The position numbers and the translations under genes were made by a program. Of a stretch of DNA of 64,000 nucleotides, positions 63,119-64,000 are shown piece by piece. The stretch covers positions 99,893,212 to 99,957,211 of the forward strand of contig CM042141.1 in the NCBI GenBank assembly GCA_023376005.1, in the 5' to 3' direction. The DNA comes from Doryteuthis pealeii. Its lineage: Eukaryota; Mollusca; Cephalopoda; Myopsida; Loliginidae. The number at the start of each line of letters is the position of its first letter. The stretch's first letter is position 1. A model generated the notes under the pieces. It did no database searches, was not told where the DNA came from, and worked only from the letters and a program-made list of their open reading frames with translations.

Positions 63119-64000
63119 TCGGTCTAGGTAGATAGAATCACAGACTTAATTTGGCATGGCAGCTAGCGGTGGGGTGGGTGGAGTTCGGGTGGTCCGAAAA
63201 CATTTGAGAACTACCGTTTTTAGACCGACTGTATAATAAAAGTAATTACTTTTGACACACGTCTGGTGGAGGCGCGAATCGTAAAGATTTTCAAGAAAGT
63301 AATTGTCGAGACGAATTAAAATTCTATTAATCTCTTTTTGATAAAGGCATGAAGGAATCCAATCTTCAGTTTTGAAAAAAAAAGGTTTCTTCTTTTGAAT
63401 GGTCCAACAATTTTGAAGATAATATCAACCTTTATTCAAGTTTCATTGTGTTAAATATAGGGGGAGGGGGATAAATTTGACGCTGCAGATTGGACATCCC
63501 TAATGACATACTTTGTATTATACACTAATACTAAGAGTATTTACGGGTTTCAAAGGAGCTCTTATTTCTCTGTAGTTGTAGGCAAATTGTCGGACAAAGA
63601 AGGAACAAACACGAAAGTAAATGCAGACACTTGTATTAACAAACATTACATAAATGTTTTTGCAAATTTTATTGGTATTTGCTACAAGACTTATCTGTGA
63701 GTTAAGCAGAGTTCTTGGAGTAGTGGTTATAACAGGGGTATTCTGTTCGTCGGTAGGAAATATTGATAAGACGCTTCGTCTCGGTAGTTTCTCGTCCTTC
63801 GGTAAGTGTGCTATTGTACCCGCCTTTTAACGTATGCTGATATATAAGAAATACTATCTTAAACAATTCTAATTATCTCCCTTTGTCTATAGCGACAGAG
63901 CCTAGTGACTTAGCCATGAACTGATGAGAGGACTCATGCGGTTGGCTAGGGGCCTTTGCCGGCGACCAATCAGAGCACACGTTGCGAGGCTCAGTTTGGA
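63119..64000. other. Non-coding region to window end
   Basis: 63180-63235 ends in 'ACATTTGAGAACTACCGTTT', a hAT-like end. 63870-64000 is GC-richer with a CCAAT motif (63966), possibly a promoter or a repeat cut by the window edge. No exon found. Confidence 0.35.

Noticed and set aside
63905..63970. Hammerhead at CTGATGAGAGGACTC near 63921
   Set aside because: CTGATGAG is present, but no GAAA or cleavage site follows at the right distance.

Overview
This is eukaryotic, AT-rich, repeat-laden genomic DNA with spliced genes. Long (TA)n, (GT)n, (TCTA)n and (TTTC)n tracts, several tRNA-derived SINE families, hammerhead-ribozyme-bearing Penelope-like retroelements and recurrent AAGGGAGATAA-type motifs make a mollusc likely. 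A coleoid cephalopod such as an octopus is my best guess. This is inference from sequence style, not a database match.

Two genes can be supported. (1) A complete plus-strand gene for 40S ribosomal protein eS10 (RPS10) runs from about 10.9 to 17.9 kb. It has a putative 33-nt non-coding TOP exon, five coding exons (159 aa) and an AATAAA signal. Its introns hold two copies of a 150-nt structured, snoRNA-like element that are 150/150 identical although their flanks have diverged, together with a MITE, a hAT-like MITE, a perfect hairpin and a foldback element. (2) The last four exons of an unrecognised minus-strand gene lie at 62653-62482, 59676-59576, 56945-56817 and 34265-34147. All junctions agree in phase, the C-terminal part is 172 aa, and the last intron is 22.5 kb. 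Its 5' end lies beyond the window or was not found.

The rest is transposon-derived. 0-10 kb: SINEs, a mariner fragment, a YADD-type LINE fragment and a foldback element with a CTAT core. 18-32 kb: foldback/MITE elements, LINE fragments, a hAT MITE with target-site duplication, copies of a roughly 580-bp family without an ORF, and a locally repeated block at 28.1-30.3 kb. 33-44 kb: LTR-like promoter repeats, Helitron ends, SINEs, very large microsatellites and a 1.6-kb polypurine minisatellite. 44.8-46.5 kb: a non-autonomous Helitron. 47.3-48.3 kb: three hammerhead ribozymes with full consensus core, two in direct repeat 309 nt apart and tied to a tRNA-like promoter. 49.5-50.3 kb: a head-to-head chimeric mariner. 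51-60 kb: more hammerhead-like PLE ends beside (TA)n tracts, a PLE with a GIY-YIG domain, a LINE tail and two solo LTRs.

The most interesting system is the set of self-cleaving-ribozyme retroelements, above all the tRNA-like plus hammerhead unit at 47.86-48.26 kb. Next is the duplicated intronic RNA in RPS10.
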